64,000 bases of DNA, from positions 2,480,001-2,544,000 of the forward strand of contig JAJFZO010000537.1 in the NCBI GenBank assembly GCA_021397835.1, written 5' to 3'. The notes beneath the pieces were generated by a model. It ran no database searches. It saw only the letters and a list, made by a program, of their open reading frames with translations, and was not told the origin of the DNA. Positions 41,030-52,989 of this stretch are shown here, piece after piece. Each line of letters begins with the position of its first letter. The first letter of the stretch is position 1. Position numbers and translations under genes: made by a program. The DNA comes from Moringa oleifera. Lineage: Eukaryota; Streptophyta; Magnoliopsida; Brassicales; Moringaceae.

Positions 41030-41650
41030 TCAATGATCAAATCTTAAACAAGCCTGTCCTTGAACGACTAAAGATTCCTTAGATTGACCCATACAATTGA
41101 GAGGGATCCCAAAGATCACTTGGACCTATATCAAAGCATAATGTTAATATATAGGGTGTCAGTCTTGTGCAAAGTGTTCTTCATTAACCTCACTGGACCA
41201 AGATGAGATTAGTTCACTTTCTTTTAACTAGGAAGTATAACCAGCTTCAAACTAATGTACTGGTTGTTTTTGGGAACTTGATTAGTCGCAAGAGGACTAA
41301 GAAAAGATAAATCACCTCATGGTCGTATGAAAAACCTCAGATAAGTCACTTCAGGATTAAGTATTTCCATTCAATTGGGAGGCCTTACAAATCAAAAACA
41401 TAAAAGAACCTATAGCCATGGAAGCCATTTTAAAAGATCTATAATAAGGATTGTTTTTTGATGCCCTGTGTCACGAACTGGCATGAAACAAGGTGAAATT
41501 AGCAAAAAAATAAATTAGAAGCGAAGACAGAAGCAAGCCGAAGAAAGAAACAAGAAGACAACTGCTTAGAGATTAAAGAAAAAATGTGCACCGAAGGTGA
41601 TGCCATGACTATCGAGGAAAAGTACCCAACCTAAAGAATACCCCCACTAC
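41030..41650 (+). pseudogene. Ty3/gypsy gag relic inside the LTR element
   Basis: Frames combined give the retrotransposon gag domain: IDPYN then RDPKDHLDLYQSIML near 41083-41142. Next comes a VFFINLTGP block near 41180, where an LTGAA capsid motif is expected. An LVARGLRK-like stretch lies near 41285, with Lys-rich sequence beyond 41520. Stops and frameshifts are present. It supplies the capsid of the element, here non-functional. Confidence 0.72.
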
Positions 41651-41999
41651 CCTAATCGAACCTATGCTGAGTAAGAAGTCCTTTAAGATGATCAAGCCCC
41701 TAGTAGCATAATCAAAGTTTACGCCCTTAAACACATTCTAGAGAATGCGATGATGGCGATCGAAAGTGAAAAAATGTTGAAACGTCCAAGATAGATGATA
41801 ACACTACTAATCGTGAGGGACTAGTAACAATGTTATCATTTTTACCAAGACTATAATCATGACACAGAGGTGTGTAGACTATAATCATGACATTAGAACT
41901 GATGCAAACAATTCAGTTTACACAGCCAGATAGGTTGAGGGACCATCCAAAAGTATGCATTGATAGTGTAGCAAGGAAGGTGCCCTTTTCCCTAGAACA

Positions 42000-44040
42000 C
42001 CAGGTTCAACAACACCTGCTGGTCTCCCGTTACTCTTGAAAGACTCTTCGTCCCCAGACCTACTTTCGTTTTTGGTTTCGTACTAGATTGACTTTGGCAT
42101 CTAACTAAGGTTTAGCTCAAGGAACTTCTTAAGGATATCTTCTTTAGTTTACTGACATGCCAATTTATACATGCCATAAGAATACTCATTAGCATCAGCT
42201 CTTTATTGCTTGAAATCCTTGTAGTTGGTGACACTTTTCGAATGACCACCCTTAAACTTTACCCTTTTCATCTCATGGATAACCTGTACCTTGAGAGACC
42301 CTAACTTTATTTCATAGGCTCTTATCATAACGTTAATGTTATCCTTCTTTCAGGGGTTTTAAATTGTCTTTTAATAAAGTAAATTTGTTGATAACCTCTA
42401 CTAAAGAATGGGATAGCTCTAATATCAACTACAAAGTATGAGTAATCCTATCCTTCAACTTCAAATGGTCCACAGGTAAGAGTACTATAGCTTCGGCAGC
42501 TTATAACACGAGTCTTAAATTAAAAAAAAAAAAAAGATAAAAAGAGAAAAAAATCAAAATGTGATAGTTTCAAATTAATACCAAGGCAATAAAAGACATG
42601 TAATATTCCACCTTCTCAAGGCATCTCCCCTATTGTAATTGCTCTCGATCGCCTTCGAGGATGATTTCTTAAAGAAAAACGATAGTAGTAATTAGGTTCA
42701 AAAAATAGTCTGAGACTCGAATGTCTTAATCTGAAACATAGCTCCCCTCATAATGGACAGTTACTAAAGAAGGGCGATGGGCTTCTAGGCTAAAGTATCG
42801 TGGGAGGAACTTGGTATCTGATATTGGTGAGACTTGGTCCTTGAGAGAATCATTCAGAATAACCACTATGTTCTTAGTAGTACCCACTAAAGCTTTAATC
42901 GGTTGGGAAGTACCACTCTTGGCCAACCTTTAGCACTTGGTGTGGCTTAAAAAGTTTTCATTATCCTACACTCAGGACCAAATAGAGTATCTTGCACGAT
43001 TATAGTGTTAAAAAATTCAGGACCTTGTCATCCCATATCCTTATTGGAGTTAAAGATGGTGCTAGTTGCAAAAAAAAAAAAAAAAAAAGAGAAAGATCAA
43101 TTAGAGACACAGTGAATGACAAATTAGGGGTAAGAAAAGAATATGAAAATAGCCCTAGAGTCTATGATAATAACAACACTAGGAGATCCCACATGATCCT
43201 TTGACTATGGAATATTGAATTGGATACGTCCACAACTTTTTACCCTATTAGACTAAGGATTGAGAGTTAGGGACCACCTTGTAAAACTTAAGGAACTAAG
43301 CGGACACAACGAATAACATCCCAAATAGATGTCTCAGTTACATATTTCTTTAACTCTATGAGCCTCTAGTTTGAGGATTTTAGGGTGGCATAATGATGAA
43401 GGTTCTCAACAAAAAGCAAGGAGATTGCATGTCCTCGAGTGAAGAAATTTTTCAAGGGATAAGGGTAGCGTCCAAGCCTTGCCAGGACACATAGAAGAAT
43501 TTGTTCTTCCAAACTTGGACTGTTAGTGGTTCAACAAATAAAGTATATCCTGAATGAGAGAAAAATAATACCACGCGTCCTACTCAGGTGTTTCTTTGGT
43601 ACATAAAAGTTTAAGAAAAGAGAAAGTGAAAGATAAAAAGCACAAAAGGAAATGAGGATTGGTACAAAGCCAGTCAATAACCTCTAAGAATTATGGGCTA
43701 TTTGTGGAGGAAAAGGGGAACCCCATATGTCCACCATACGTGCTAGACAAAAGGATGTGTGGGAAACCTAATCCCATAGAAGAGTATATCCTAATAGAAG
43801 CATAGCATCACACTACGGATGACACAGGCTTTATCGTCTTTCTGAGGAGAAGTAAAGCTTTACCGACTCTGGGATGCCAAATTTCATCCTATAGAATTTC
43901 ATCCAATTTGTTGAAACTATGGACCTAATCCCAATAGCAGTAAACGATTGTGGGTTGGCAGATTCACTAAACTCATTAGCTTTCTCACTCTCGACCTGAT
44001 GAAGGGCTTTACTAGGATCTATGGGCAAGGAACGAAAAGA
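42000..44040 (-). pseudogene. antisense accessory ORF of the LTR element (putative gypsy-type transposon protein)
   Basis: Read on the minus strand from about 44028 to 42000. The N-terminal part has FGIPESVKLYF (about 43890-43858), then SPFPPQIAHNS near 43715 and LLTGFVPILISF near 43680. This is the P(I/S)SVKL..P / PLPPFI / PNSWRILLGF succession of the Pfam 'putative gypsy type transposon' domain. Helical sequence follows, and a YFSLEAHRPSLVTVHYEGSY stretch lies in the open frame 42726-42926. A degraded coiled-coil C-terminus continues toward 42000. Opposite in orientation to gag, as in Grande-type Tat elements. Broken by several stops and a 20-base A run near 43070. Confidence 0.6.
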
Positions 44041-44512
44041 GTATAGGGTAAAGCTATATATACCAAGTTAACGAATGTAAGATAAGATGTGGACGACTCA
44101 CGGGAAACAGAACGTAATGGCAATTAGGTACATAATGGAGCTAAACGAAAAATGAAAAAAAAAGTGGTGTGCTAAAAAAAATGCTTTTTAATAGGCCCAA
44201 TGTAAAATCAATTGCTGTAATTGTGGAAGCCCTTAAACAACATCTATTAGGCTACCTATGCTTAACTTTTCTTGAAATTCTTAGAGAAGTTAAGACTATC
44301 ATCTTCAAACAGAGTTGACTAAGCAGTGAGGACTAAGTTGTCCTATCCTTAAAATTTTAAGTTGGACTAATTTATCAGTTGGAAAACTATCCTTAAACTC
44401 ATGGCTATTTGGCAACAGTAAATGTTCTTGGACTCATTGAAAGGGAAAAGCAAAAAAGTAGAGGACTACCATCTATTAAGAACTTCGAGCATCAAACATC
44501 CTTGGTGTCCCC

Positions 44513-44527
44513 AAAAAAGGGGAAAGA
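44513..44527 (+). other. polypurine tract
   Basis: AAAAAAGGGGAAAGA lies immediately before the TGTTAAGGAGGGC start of the 3' LTR, the expected primer site for plus-strand DNA synthesis in a + oriented retrotransposon. Confidence 0.8.
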
Positions 44528-44868
44528 TGTTAAGGAGGGCCCAACAGTGTTAATCGGGGCTAACAATATCGATAGGGCCCAATAACGTTAAAGCCTAATC
44601 TCCCAAGATCTATTAGGATTACTAGATCAAGTGACAACCCGAGCAAAGGGAGGCAAGTAACATGTTAATGGAGACCATTGCACCAAGAAGGAAGGCCAAA
44701 TGCTAGTATTAGAAAATTCAAGGAAGGTAGTTTAGATGCGTGGCTTAACAGAGAACAAGTAAGATCTGGGGTCATATAAGAGAAAGAAATGAGCAAAAGA
44801 AAAGGGGAATGAGAAGTGAAGAAAGATAAGCTTAAAAGACTCAGCTACCTTCTCTCAAAGAGCAACAT
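44528..44868 (+). repeat. 3' LTR (truncated)
   Basis: Begins TGTTAAGGAGGGC and matches the 5' LTR to about AGCAACATTA. It then breaks off some 50 bases before the corresponding 5' LTR end, and the AT-rich host repeat resumes. Confidence 0.75.
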
Positions 44869-45452
44869 TACTAACTAAACCCTCATATTTAAAAAGTGAC
44901 AAATTGAAACCTGATTAATTAATTTAACCAAAATTAAACTTTAACTAAAATGATTATAAAAAATTAAAAGTATTTTGTTATTAACATACCTTAAAAATGA
45001 CTTGAATAAAATTTTCACTCTTTTAGATTTATCCCTCAAATAAAAATAAGTTTTGATACAAAATTTATATTTTTTGTGAATTTTTTAAAATTTTGGATAA
45101 TGTAAATTTTAAAAATAAATTTTTGATACTCAAAAATTTTGAATCTTTTTGCAATGGTAACTTAAAATATTATTTTACGTTTGTAAAAAATTTTAAATCA
45201 AAATTCATTTTACAAAGTCTTTAATTTTAAATATTTTAATTTTTTAATAAAATTTAATTTACATCAAATTTATAAATCATGATTTGATTGATTAATTTTT
45301 TAATATGATATTTTGATTAATATAAAATAAATATTAAAATTTTATGAAACATTTATTTTATTAATTTAAATTTATAAAAAAATTTAAAATTTATTTTTTA
45401 TATTAAATTTTAAAAAATATATATTATATTTTATAAATTTAAAATATAAAAA

Positions 45453-45454
<2 letters not shown>

Positions 45455-45484
<30 letters not shown>
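45455..45484. repeat. (ATT)n microsatellite
   Basis: About ten uninterrupted ATT/TTA triplets at the right edge of the AT-rich repeat. Confidence 0.95.
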
Positions 45485-45485
<1 letters not shown>

Positions 45486-45489
45486 AAAA

Positions 45490-46880
45490 CGAAAACTCTC
45501 TTACAGAGAATACTTGCCCAATGATAAACTGGGGGCTTTTATTGTAGTAGGTCGTACCGACAGTCACAAATCATCCTTCTTAATCACTGTCCTTATTTTT
45601 GTTTTACTTAAATAAGAAGAATCATTAGTTAAGAGCAGAGGTCGTACATGGGTTCACTCAGGTTTGTTGAGCTTGTTGTTTGGTGCCCTTCGTCTTATAT
45701 GGTTGGATTGTTGCTTTCTTTCACTAAGTTGGCCCTGTGACTATTAATTTCCATTCTCAATAAAGCTCATCATGATAAAATAGGTTAAATTAAAACAATA
45801 TGGAAATTCTGTACGGAAGTGATTAATGATCTTCATCAGCCTTGTTATGGCCTGGTGTACTTAACAGGGGAAAAAACAAAAGTAAAAACAGACATTCTTT
45901 GAGCTGGCTAGGCAGCAACCAACCAAAATGTGTAAAGGCCCATTTCTGAAACTGCTTTTTCACACTGTTAATGTACCTTAAAGAACCAAAAATCACTTTT
46001 TGACCACTTTTTGTCTGCTAACATTAACTATATATATATAGATTTAAACCAGAGCAGAGATGTTGAGGCTTCTGAGGGGGAACAAGGAGTGCAGGGAGGA
46101 AGAGCACGTCTGTCTCTTAGACAAATAAAGAGTATATACCTACTTAATAGGCTAAATTTATGAGTTGATACGAATGTCTCTGTGTGCTCAAAGTATTTGT
46201 TCTTAATTCATCAGTCATTGAGAAAAGTGACGAAAAACAAACAAAGAGACAGCTTCTCTGTGATGTGTTAATTTGTGTCTTCGTGCTTTGCCCATCATTG
46301 CTTCCGTTTTGTCAGTCCCCTTTTTTCACGCTTCCTTCCTTTTTGTCTCTCACTTTGTCTTTGTCTCGTGTCATAAGAAGCCTAGCCAGAAAGAGGCCAA
46401 TATGCTCCTGATCCTCATCTTCTGTGTCAGTGTGTGCATGGAATGTCTAAGGCATGCACTGCCACCTTCTCTCTTCAATATTAATCTTATATATGTTTTA
46501 CAAACTGTTACTTAAGAGTAACCATAACCAGATTTACTGATGTAGTAGTCAAAATTAACTCAATTTTCATTCATAAGTGAGTCAAAACTAGCTGGGTAGG
46601 TCCAAAACCAAATGCTATTAACATTATTAATTTGCACTTATTAGTAGCTATTCCAATCAAAATGACCTCTTTCCAAGCATCAACAGCTTCCACCCAACAC
46701 ATAATTCTCCAACTTCAAATTTTTAAATACATATTCATGATTTCTATTTTCTTTCTGGGAAGCAAAATTATTCAGCAGAGAAACAGCAGTACCCAGAATA
46801 GTCAAGAAGGAAACATGCATTTACTAGTTTTGAAACTCACAGAAGCTTTCACACACTCCATAACTCACATTACGTACATC
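45490..46880. other. intergenic, no gene
   Basis: Mixed composition, with short chance frames (46184-46411, 46273-46515, 46632-46889) that share no recognisable domain. Could include distal 3' regulatory sequence of the bHLH gene. Confidence 0.4.
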
Positions 46881-46884
46881 TTCA

Positions 46885-47111
46885 TATAATAGATTCTCCT
46901 ACACTTCCCTTTTTCCCTCTACATACAGATTGGACCACCTGCAAAGGTTCTATAACCCAAAAACCTTCAGTTAAGCACAACCTACGTTTCATTTTCTTTC
47001 TCTCCAAACAACCAAAACCCACTTAGAAATACCAACTAGCTAGAGCAAGAAGGAAGATACTTTTAATTAATATCAAAACTAAAGCAAACAAGAATAAGAC
47101 CAAAGTGCGAC
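46885..47111 (-). other. probable bHLH 3' UTR
   Basis: Gene-like composition directly downstream of the bHLH stop codon. No polyadenylation site can be fixed. Confidence 0.4.
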
Positions 47112-48644
47112 CTACACCAGTAGCTTGTGATCCAATGCCCGTCTCCTTTTAGACCGATCGCTCGAACTTGAACGTTCAAGCAAAGATTTCAAAGCATTTT
47201 GCAGGAAATGGACTGATTCAATGCTGTGGTCTTTATCGGCGGCCACCACAAGAACGTTCCTCACTCTCCCACCCAACGTCGCCATCTCCGCTCTCAGTGT
47301 CTTCAGGTGGAGAGATTTCAGTATGTCTATGAGGTCCGGCAAAAGATCGGATCTGTCTTCACAGCACAGAGAGGCCTTGAAGATCAATGTCCCGTCGCTG
47401 GAATGATCGCCTGAGAGCACGGTGATCTCGTCTGTTTCCGAGGGAAAAGTTTCTAGCCCGGAGATTTCAAGGGTTTGCTGTTTCAAATCTCTTACCCGTT
47501 GAACTACTTTCGCCAGAAGAGAGGCCTTGTCTGTCTGCCAGAATAACATGAAAATCTCACGATGTGAAATTCTGAATATTTTCCAAGACAAAAAGAGGCA
47601 GAGAGATTACAGAGAAACCCTAATGGTGAAAAGCTTCGTTGCTTTCACAAACACGCTGACTGACCTTGGAAATTAATACAAAGGGTGTGGCGCTTTTTCC
47701 CTTTCCCAGACAATCATACTTGCAGCTTTGAGCTACCATTCACAAGTTTCAAAAGATCCTACCTGCTTCTATAACCCAAACCCTATCCTTTCTGTTTGGT
47801 TGCTAAGAAATAGATAAGATCAAGAAAATAACAGACCAACTCAAACACACCAACAATCATTCCGAATCTATCGGCAGATTATATCTAATGATCTTTGATC
47901 TTCAAAAGGGAAAAAAAGTGAAAAGAAATCGTTCCGTCTTATCTCAACTAACCCAAATGATTACGTAGTTAGGAAATACGTCAATTCGAATCAGTGGAAA
48001 TGTTTTGCTGCCTTGAGAGTCAAAAAGTATCGAAAGTCTGGTTTTTAAAGTTCTAATTTCTGTTCCTTTTACTACTTTTCTCTGTTCAAAACAGTCAAAA
48101 AGGAAACAGGAATTATCATAGATACCCCGATTCTGAACACAAAAGAAGAATAATTGAGAAAACATTCAAATGCTCATAATTATGAAAATTCAAAAACCCA
48201 AAATCAAAACAGAACTAAATTTACTATTTTCGTGTCATTGAAAAAAGGGAAACTCTTAAGTTCTGTAAACCCATTTCACCGAATGAATACAAGATACAGT
48301 GTGGCCTGAGATATATGCACGGAAAGGTACAGGTATATGGGTATACGCAAAGACCATAGCCACAGTAGGGAATTTACCTTAGAATTGCAAGGTAAGAGGG
48401 CCCTCAGCTTATTGAGATGAGAATTGATCCTCTCTCTCCTCCTCTTCTCAGCTTCTTTGTGATTCTTCAAAGCAGCGAGAGCTCTATCCTGCGGCGTCGT
48501 ATCACTGGTTCCGGGTAACTCCAAGGGATAGTACGAGGAAGAGCCGCAGAAGCTCCCCATGACGGAATACTCGCAGTTCTGCAAGAAGCCGTAGGATCCA
48601 TTATCGGCGAGGAACTGGTAGAAGTCTGAGCTGTCAGGCTGCAT
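47112..48644 (-). CDS. bHLH transcription factor with ACT-like C-terminus, 229 aa, 2 exons
   Basis: Nuclear DNA-binding protein of the plant basic helix-loop-helix family. Exon 1 is 48378-48644 and exon 2 is 47112-47534, joined in phase 0 by a GT-AG intron of 843 bp and ending in TAG. The basic region has His62, Glu66 and Arg70 (NHKEAEKRRRERIN), the H-E-R triad expected to bind E-box/G-box DNA. Helix 1 ends with LRALLPCNSK, the intron falls in the loop, and helix 2 starts TDKASLLAKVVQRVRDLK. Residues about 130-200 form an ACT-like domain (FKASLCCEDRSDLLPDLI, then LGGRVRNVLVV), used for dimerisation in related proteins. The intron position and short N-terminus resemble the Arabidopsis bHLH51/bHLH106/bHLH107 group. 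The exact orthologue is not decided. The gene appears intact. Targets are unknown. Confidence 0.94.
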
Positions 48645-48845
48645 TGTTGGGTATGCGCTTGAATTTCTGGGGTCGTGGTGATGTGCGTATGCGATTGTGG
48701 TATTGGTAACGGTGGTGGTGACGATTATGATTGTGTCGTTCAGTCTTTGTTTAGTGTTTTTTGACCCAGAGCGAGAGAGAAAATCAAAACGCTTTCAGTG
48801 CTTGCTTTCGGTGGTTTGTTTGTCTTTAGGTTTCTATCCACTGAG

Positions 48846-48876
<31 letters not shown>

Positions 48877-49135
48877 CATGAGAAAGGAGATGAATTAGAG
48901 GTAGAAGAGGGTGGGTCCTACTCGTGTCTCTTTTTCGGCCTGACCAACCCAATTGGAAAATCTTTGCCTCCAAATTGCTTGCGTTCACTCATTGGTCCTG
49001 GTGGAAAAGATGCATCATTCTACTTCTACTTCGCATGCGATGACCACTCATTCTCACTTGACTCTTCATTGCTCATTCTTCCTCTTCTTTATTATTATTT
49101 TTCTCCTTCTTTTAATAAAATAATAACCATAAGAT
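48645..49135 (-). promoter_or_regulatory. bHLH 5' leader and promoter region
   Basis: Upstream of the bHLH ATG. The near part is CA/TC-rich on the coding strand, and the 26-base TA run at 48846-48871 lies about 200 bp upstream, where a TATA element could be. Functional sites cannot be proven from one sequence. Confidence 0.4.
48846..48871. repeat. (AT)n microsatellite in the bHLH promoter
   Basis: A 26-base alternating run about 200 bp upstream of the start codon. Length variation here could alter promoter spacing. Confidence 0.95.
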
Positions 49136-49139
49136 AATA

Positions 49140-52100
49140 CTAGAGATCAAAGACATATTCAAGATAATGAATTAATTTTTTATGAATTTAAGTAACGTTA
49201 AATTTTTAATTAGATTATAACACGTAATAATTTAATAAATGTAACAATTTAATTTTTTATTAATCTTATAAATTATTAAAATATTCTTATAATTTTTTAT
49301 AAAACAATTGAATATAAAACTCAGATGAGCTGAGAATCTTCATTTTTGAACAATAGTTTTGTTTGGATAACGAGATAAGTTTATTTATTTTCTTTCTACC
49401 TCAAAATTTACTTTTACTTATTGTTATTTGATGTGGTGTTGATTTACAAGACTCGTCAAACAACAAATTAATGAAATTAACAAGTTAGCAAATTTAGAAT
49501 CCTCATTAATCTAGCTAGAATCTTGGTTGTTTATGAATAATAATAAACTAAAAGTCTTTATGTTATACATGAATTTACATATAATTAATTGTTCACCATA
49601 ATCTAACTTAATATGTCATTTGACTCATTAATTAGTATCCAAGAATTTTATGTGTCATATATTAATCTTGATTAGGATAAACCTATGATTCATCATTACT
49701 CTAGTTCGTCGACCTCACCAACCATTAATAAAGTACATATATAGTCTTCCAATTGACCAAGTGCTTATCATATTCCAATGGAACTCATCATGAGTTCCAT
49801 CATCTCTCATGAAGTTTATGATGCTTTATCAATTGAATCTATAAACTTTTATTAATAAATTATGATGAGTTTTTTTAATAATATAAACATGTATTAGATA
49901 AATAATTTCATATCTCTTTCATTGATATTCTATACTTAAATAATAACATGTTAGTGTCAAATAAAAACCGTACTTATCTATAAGCCTAAGTATATAACAT
50001 TACAACTATATACAAATAATTTCAAATTTTAAAAAGTTGGGTAATGTTGACTTAATATTTCTCGCTTATTATTATTTCTCTTCAAGATTGATCTCAAAAT
50101 GAGAGGCCAATTATCTTTGACTTTGAGAGATTAAAACTAAAACATATACAAATATTGGCTTTGTTAATCGATAAGATTTGTCTTGATTTGTAATTGCGTA
50201 GACTACCAACAATAACTCAATATTTAATTATGTAAGAAAATGGTGTTTTTAAGAGTGAATTAAAAAGAATTAAAAGTGGTAAGGAATGGAGAGAATTATG
50301 ATATTTGATAGCTTAAGCTATGGTTGAGGTTCATGCTGAGACAAAGTACTTGAGTAACTGTGAGATCAAGTTTTTCTAGTTACTTATTATTAAACCTAGT
50401 GCAATTTTTAGGTCTCATTTTTCAGATCTGTTTTTCTAAATTGCTTTAGTTTCCAAGTCTATTTGGCAAGACCTTATGTAATTTCTAGATCTGTTTGGTA
50501 ATTGAATAACAACTCCCTCAAGTTTCTTTCAACATTGAACAAGGCATCATTTAAATGATGTATAATAGGTCTTAATCATCCAAACAACAACATAACTAGT
50601 AGCTAAGAAAGATAAAACAGAATATATATGCAACACTAAAATGACCAATCTATAATATATATACGCATATAAACACAGTTTAAAAACATGGTTTTATATA
50701 AAACTTATGTACACAGATGGATCTTACCAAAAAAACCTTATAAAGTTTTACAAGCTTTAATATTTCACCATAACAATTAATTTTATCAAGAAAAGATCAA
50801 AGACGAGGTCAACTGTGGATGACGTGTGTGTTAAGGAACGCACAAAGTGTGTGTGAGATCATCTGTCTTAATTCAAGCAGACCAAAACATTGCACATAAA
50901 AAGAGATACCTAATTCTACTTAGCATTTAAATGTCTTTCATCTTCACTTGATTCCCACGTCTTTGGTCCTTAGCTTCTTGTTTATGATTTTGCTATTCAA
51001 GCATTTGGAAGCTACATACTTAACAAACACATTAATTTAAGCATAATTGGTTTGTTATTATCAAAACCAAGTCCTTTACTACTTAATGACACCATAAGTT
51101 AACAATTTTCTTGTTTTTTTATGATGACAGACACATTAAGCCAAAAAAGTAAAACAAAAGCAAAATAGTGCACTCCATGATTTTTATATCACTTGTCGCA
51201 TGAATATGCAAAAATTCTTTTTTTGCACTATCTTGCATCTTACTTAGAGAGATATAAAGTTTAATTAACATGTGCAAACTTTTGTATGAATACAACAATT
51301 TTGCCTTTTATATCACTTATTCTTCTCCCCTTTTGGCATCAATTAGAAAAGTTATTAAGTAGGAAAATATGTTAGGATAAGCGTGCTTTTATTAAGAAAA
51401 ACTATTAATAGCACTTAAAATAGCAAGTTTCAAAGCATGCAATAAAAGTGCTTCCAATTATTTGGTTTCAAAAAGGCATTTGAAAGGTTAGACGCTTGCA
51501 AAACCTTAGAAAACACTATAGCATGGACAAAACAACTTGAATTAAGCTTTGCATACGAAATATCTATAATACTTCGCATATATGAAATAGTTACACCTTA
51601 AGTACAAATGGTATAATCTCCACTCAGATGTTCCACCAAAATACATATAAGGTTCCCATCTAAATACTTGAAAGATATAAAATGTTTGTATGGAAAAACG
51701 CTTCAAAATTCATGGAAAATGAGCCACACACTCCTTATAAGTATGTGGTCCTCATTTTACAAAAACAAGAAGGTTCACAATCATTTTCATTTGGACAACA
51801 TCTCTTATTTATTCTTGCAAACCATGCTCATCTTTAGTTCTATATAATATGCAAGTGTAATGAATATTGGAAACAAGCACTGCAAATATTCAACCAACTT
51901 CAACCACAACTTGTTTGCCCAATCATAAATAGTTATCAACATTTCAAGCACGACAATAATTTATTCATTTTATTTCAAAAGTATTGATTATTTACTTTTA
52001 TACTTTGAGTGAATCTAAAAAATAAAATAAAGCTTGCTTTTCATATATCCAATACAAAAGGCATAAAAATGCATTCAACCAACATTTTCATTAATAACAT

Positions 52101-52420
52101 AAGCAATTCACATTCTTATGGTGTGCTCATTATAAAAAATAAAAGTGCACACCAGTTTAAGTTTCAAGCATTTATTAAATATAACGTTCATTTTTCATTT
52201 ATATATAGCCCAACTTTAAGTTCTTAACCAATTTTTTGTACACTTGTAAGTATTCTATATCTCTTTTGTTTATCATTTGCCGCACTCACATTTAAAGATA
52301 CTCATTTTTTTAAAACAAAACATTCAATCTAGCTTAATATATACTAAAGCATAGAATTAAGCAAGACAAACGCATTAACATTCTACAAATTCATGTTTTA
52401 AACAACTTATAGTTTTAATT
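49140..52420. other. AT-rich intergenic, no gene
   Basis: Long AT-rich spacer. Near 51325-51350 the minus strand reads TTGATGCCAAAAGGGGAGAA, resembling the polypurine-tract neighbourhood of plant copia (SIRE/Maximus-type) elements. Otherwise nothing is recognised. Confidence 0.4.
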
Positions 52421-52469
52421 ATGGGAGAGAAATCTTACTAATGTTGCCCACGCTAACGACTCTTCTTTT

Positions 52470-52610
52470 TTCATTATTTCCACATATCATATACACTCTT
52501 TTCTTCTATATAAGACTAAAGAACCTTAAGGTATAATAGTCATATGTCTTGGGCATCCATTATCAAATACCCATATGTCCTTGATCCTTTTCCACTCTTA
52601 CAATTAAAGT
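52470..52610 (-). pseudogene. Ty1/copia protease-start fragment
   Basis: Minus-strand reading gives KDIWVFDNGCPRHMT (about 52580-52535), matching the W.(L/F)DSGCSRHMT motif around the aspartic protease active site of copia polyproteins. Only this short stretch is convincing. It could pair with the polypurine-like site near 51.33 kb to mark a heavily deleted copia element on the minus strand. Confidence 0.5.
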
Positions 52611-52989
52611 TCAAAAATAGGCTTTAAGTATCCATTGTGGACACCTAATTTTTCCTCTAAGTGTTATAAGAGTAGAGGCTAAAAAAAAAAAAAAAAACTA
52701 AAAGAAGCTTCAAAGTTAAAGACAAACGCGAGGCCGACAGGAAAAAAGATGTTCAAGATTCAGTGTTAAGGAAATGATGCTGAGATTAGGTTATATCTCT
52801 TAAGATCGGGATGCCAAAGTAAAACTAAACTTAGGATCGAGACCAAGACCATCGATTCAAATAAGTGCTATCAAATTGAGGATGAGGCTGAAGAAGTGAC
52901 CTAGATCGGGATTGGTAATTAAATGGCAGTTTTAGGTCAATTGATTAAGAATGATTTTTTCATTCTAAAATACGTCCAATAAGAGTTAC

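Larger units (their letters stand above)
40239..44868 (+). mobile_element. non-autonomous Ty3/gypsy LTR retrotransposon with antisense ORF
   Basis: Two related terminal repeats in direct orientation (40239-about 40630 and 44528-44868) bound a 3.9 kb interior. A primer-binding-like TTGGACAGC follows the 5' LTR (about 40634), and a polypurine tract lies immediately before the 3' LTR. Interior order is gag (+, 41.03-41.65 kb), then a long antisense reading region (-, 42.0-44.04 kb). No reverse transcriptase or integrase could be found. This is like Tat-lineage elements such as Grande, which carry an extra antisense ORF, but with pol deleted. The LTRs have diverged considerably and the 3' LTR lacks the last ~50 bases, so the insertion is old and inactive. 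Confidence 0.8.
40195..45390 (+). repeat. second AT-rich repeat copy, split by the LTR element
   Basis: The left piece (40195-40238, GGTAAAAGTTATATAAAAT) and the right piece (about 44869-45390, AATTATAAAAAATTAAAA-type blocks) together correspond to the uninterrupted repeat at 38010-38580. The LTR element at 40239-44868 lies exactly between them. This is the expected signature of insertion into a pre-existing repeat. Confidence 0.55.

Noticed and set aside
47221..47414. Two ~60-codon plus-strand frames
   Set aside because: Antisense to bHLH exon 2, with no independent support.
48697..49137. 146-codon plus-strand frame upstream of the bHLH gene
   Set aside because: Translates the TA microsatellite and CT-rich leader of the divergent gene. 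Composition artefact.
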